Source: Rostrohypoxylon terebratum
Taxonomy: Eukaryota > Ascomycota > Sordariomycetes > Xylariales > Hypoxylaceae
DNA: 35,783 nucleotides
Direction: 5' to 3'
Assembly (NCBI GenBank): GCA_022497145.1
Contig: MU386038.1
Coordinates: 1 to 35,783, forward strand
Shown here piece by piece: positions 34,494-35,783 of the stretch. Positions within the stretch are counted from its first letter, which is position 1. Every line of letters starts with the position of its first letter. Both the position numbers and the translations under genes were made by a program. The notes under the pieces were generated by a model that made no database searches, was not told where the DNA came from, and saw nothing but the letters and a program-made list of their open reading frames with translations.

Positions 34494-34952
34494 TGTGCAC
34501 GTCTTGTTGAAATAGACGCAGGTTATGAGTATCATTGATGTATATTAGAAGGTTGAGTTACTAGGACTACTGTAGTGGTCTGTGATAGTACATTATATAC
34601 CCTAAGGTACAGGGCGTAAACTCCCAGCCACCTTATATTCCAGCACGTCTGACCAATACAATGTCTTTAGTAATCAGTTGGTTACGTCGCATTACCGTGA
34701 GATTCCATAAAAAACGGAATGAAGAAATGAATGTCTCTGGTTCTGATCAACTGTAGTTCATGCGTAGGTAGTGACCTAGGTAGTTTGACAATTGCATAAA
34801 TGCAACCCCCCCTGAGTTTCCGTTACTGTGCTGGCAATGAAGGTACCTAGGTAGTTATGTAAACACCTGAGTACTATATTAACAACGCTAGACTCATCCC
34901 GGCGTGCCCAAGGTTGTGCACAAGATGGTAAATAAAAGATTCCATTGCCTGT
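34494..34952. other. intergenic region
   Basis: No gene. Several CTAGGTA palindromes (for example GGTACCTAGGTAG near 34842-34854) lie here. Confidence 0.35.
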
Positions 34953-35168
34953 CTATAATTGGCTGAACTCTGATGGCAGTACGAGAGCTCCGTCCGCGAC
35001 GTTTGCAGGCATCGTGTTCAAGGTAGAGATCGCCAGATTATTGGGAGGGAAACCCACGCTGGTTTCTTTTAACGTAGTAGCCTGGAGGCGATGGCTGTTA
35101 AGGTTCGGGCCATTGTCGAGAGCGTGAACAAGGGTACGGCAAAGCCGTGTAGATGAGAGCACAAGCAA
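34953..35168 (-). other. coding-like fragment, possible C-terminal exon or relic
   Basis: A 71-codon minus-strand frame contains a protein-like stretch (DNGPNLNSHRLQATTLKETS, then FPPNNLAISTLNTMPANVAD) and ends in FSQL-stop at 34953. No motif is recognised. It could be the last exon of a gene whose upstream part lies to the right, but that DNA turns AT-rich without clear coding sequence. It could also be transposon-derived. Confidence 0.2.
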
Positions 35169-35260
35169 TCAGCTGGTATGGTTGTATAAAATATAAGATT
35201 GATTATTAAAAGAGTGAGTGTAGCTAAGGATGTGAGATATCACGATATATATAGTGCCCT

Positions 35261-35292
35261 GGCTAGCGCTGAAGGCGCTGAAGGCGCTAGCC
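35261..35292. repeat. GGCTAGCGC inverted repeat with 9-bp tandem repeat
   Basis: GGCTAGCGC (35261-35269) and GCGCTAGCC (35284-35292) form a perfect 9-bp stem. The loop holds two copies of GCTGAAGGC in tandem. It sits in low-GC DNA near the right end. Confidence 0.6.
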
Positions 35293-35546
35293 ATGCCTGG
35301 AGCTCTTGAAACCCTAACAATGGCCATGCTGCGGATCAGTAGCAGCTTGTTGGGGCAGTGGCTGAGAAGTTGTTCCAAACTCGTTTCTTCCTTTGGTATA
35401 AGTGCGTTTATGTGAGCGTACGAGTATCTGCTAAAGTGACCGAGACTTATCGGGGCCGAGCTGTCTCTAAGCTGTAGCTGGATGGAAACCGGGTTGTTAA
35501 GGATGAGATTTATTATATTCGTATGTGATAAAAGCTGTGTAAAACT

Positions 35547-35683
35547 TAAATATAATAGTAATTTAATAATAATTTTTAAAGGTATTAAAATCTTTAATAT
35601 TTTTTTTAAAAAAATAAAAATTTTATTAATTTATTTATATTTAAAATTATAAGTAAAATTTAATATATATTTAAATATAATGG
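35547..35683. other. extremely AT-rich block
   Basis: About 95% A+T by count, with long T and A runs and no open frame. It could be transposon DNA degraded by repeat-induced point mutation, a start of an AT-rich isochore, or a nuclear insert of mitochondrial DNA. No mitochondrial gene is recognisable. Confidence 0.6.
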
Positions 35684-35783
35684 ATGGTATTGTTACGAAC
35701 CTATACCTAAGTACTTTAGGTATACGGGGTGATTCGTGGGTTTCCTTGTTTGTTAGCAGTACTCGTAGAGATCAGATCAAAGG

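Noticed and set aside
1..35783. CRISPR arrays, telomere repeats, rRNA genes
   Set aside because: There are no regularly spaced direct repeats, no TTAGGG arrays and no recognisable rRNA core sequence; CRISPR is not expected in a fungal nuclear genome.

Overview
This window looks like nuclear DNA of a filamentous ascomycete (Pezizomycotina; Sordariomycetes is a guess from overall style, not proven). The clear genes carry short GT-AG introns (about 50-100 bp), some with recognisable CTAAC/CTGAT-type branch sites. They encode typical eukaryotic proteins, and they sit in wide intergenic stretches rich in TACCTAGGTA-like palindromes and decayed coding sequence. There is no operon, CRISPR array, rRNA gene, telomeric array or convincing functional tRNA gene.

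Layout. (1) 542-2336, minus: a three-exon Baeyer-Villiger-type flavin monooxygenase with a TATA box and an AGTTTAG repeat cluster upstream. (2) 5755-6782, plus: the 20S proteasome alpha7 subunit (PSMA3/Pre10 type), whose first coding exon is only the ATG. (3) 7707-8293, minus: a decayed coding locus with in-frame stops and a frame change. (4) 11479-13330, minus: a four-exon Cdc25/NimT mitotic phosphatase with its CX5R active site. (5) 13331-21474: a long gene-poor stretch with small repeats, hairpins and one doubtful two-exon locus near 16 kb. (6) 21475-23029 and perhaps on to about 23621, plus: an unrecognised multi-exon gene rebuilt from consecutive phase-0 introns. (7) 24191-27404, plus: the nucleolar Pol5/Mybbp1a-like ribosome-biogenesis protein. 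(8) 27405-35783: a relic- and repeat-rich region. It holds two diverged copies of a tRNA-like (SINE-like) repeat at about 30.0 and 34.3 kb, a single-finger C2H2-like gene split by a run of ten G, GC-rich hairpins, coding relics and a very AT-rich block at the right end.

The four confident genes do unrelated jobs: oxidative metabolism, protein turnover, mitotic entry and rRNA synthesis/ribosome assembly. They do not form a pathway, so ordinary housekeeping synteny plus one accessory oxidase explains them. The points most worth follow-up are the SINE-like repeat family, the unrecognised spliced gene at 21.5-23.6 kb and the homopolymer-frameshifted zinc-finger gene. All exon coordinates come from reading splice signals by eye; there are no transcript data behind them.
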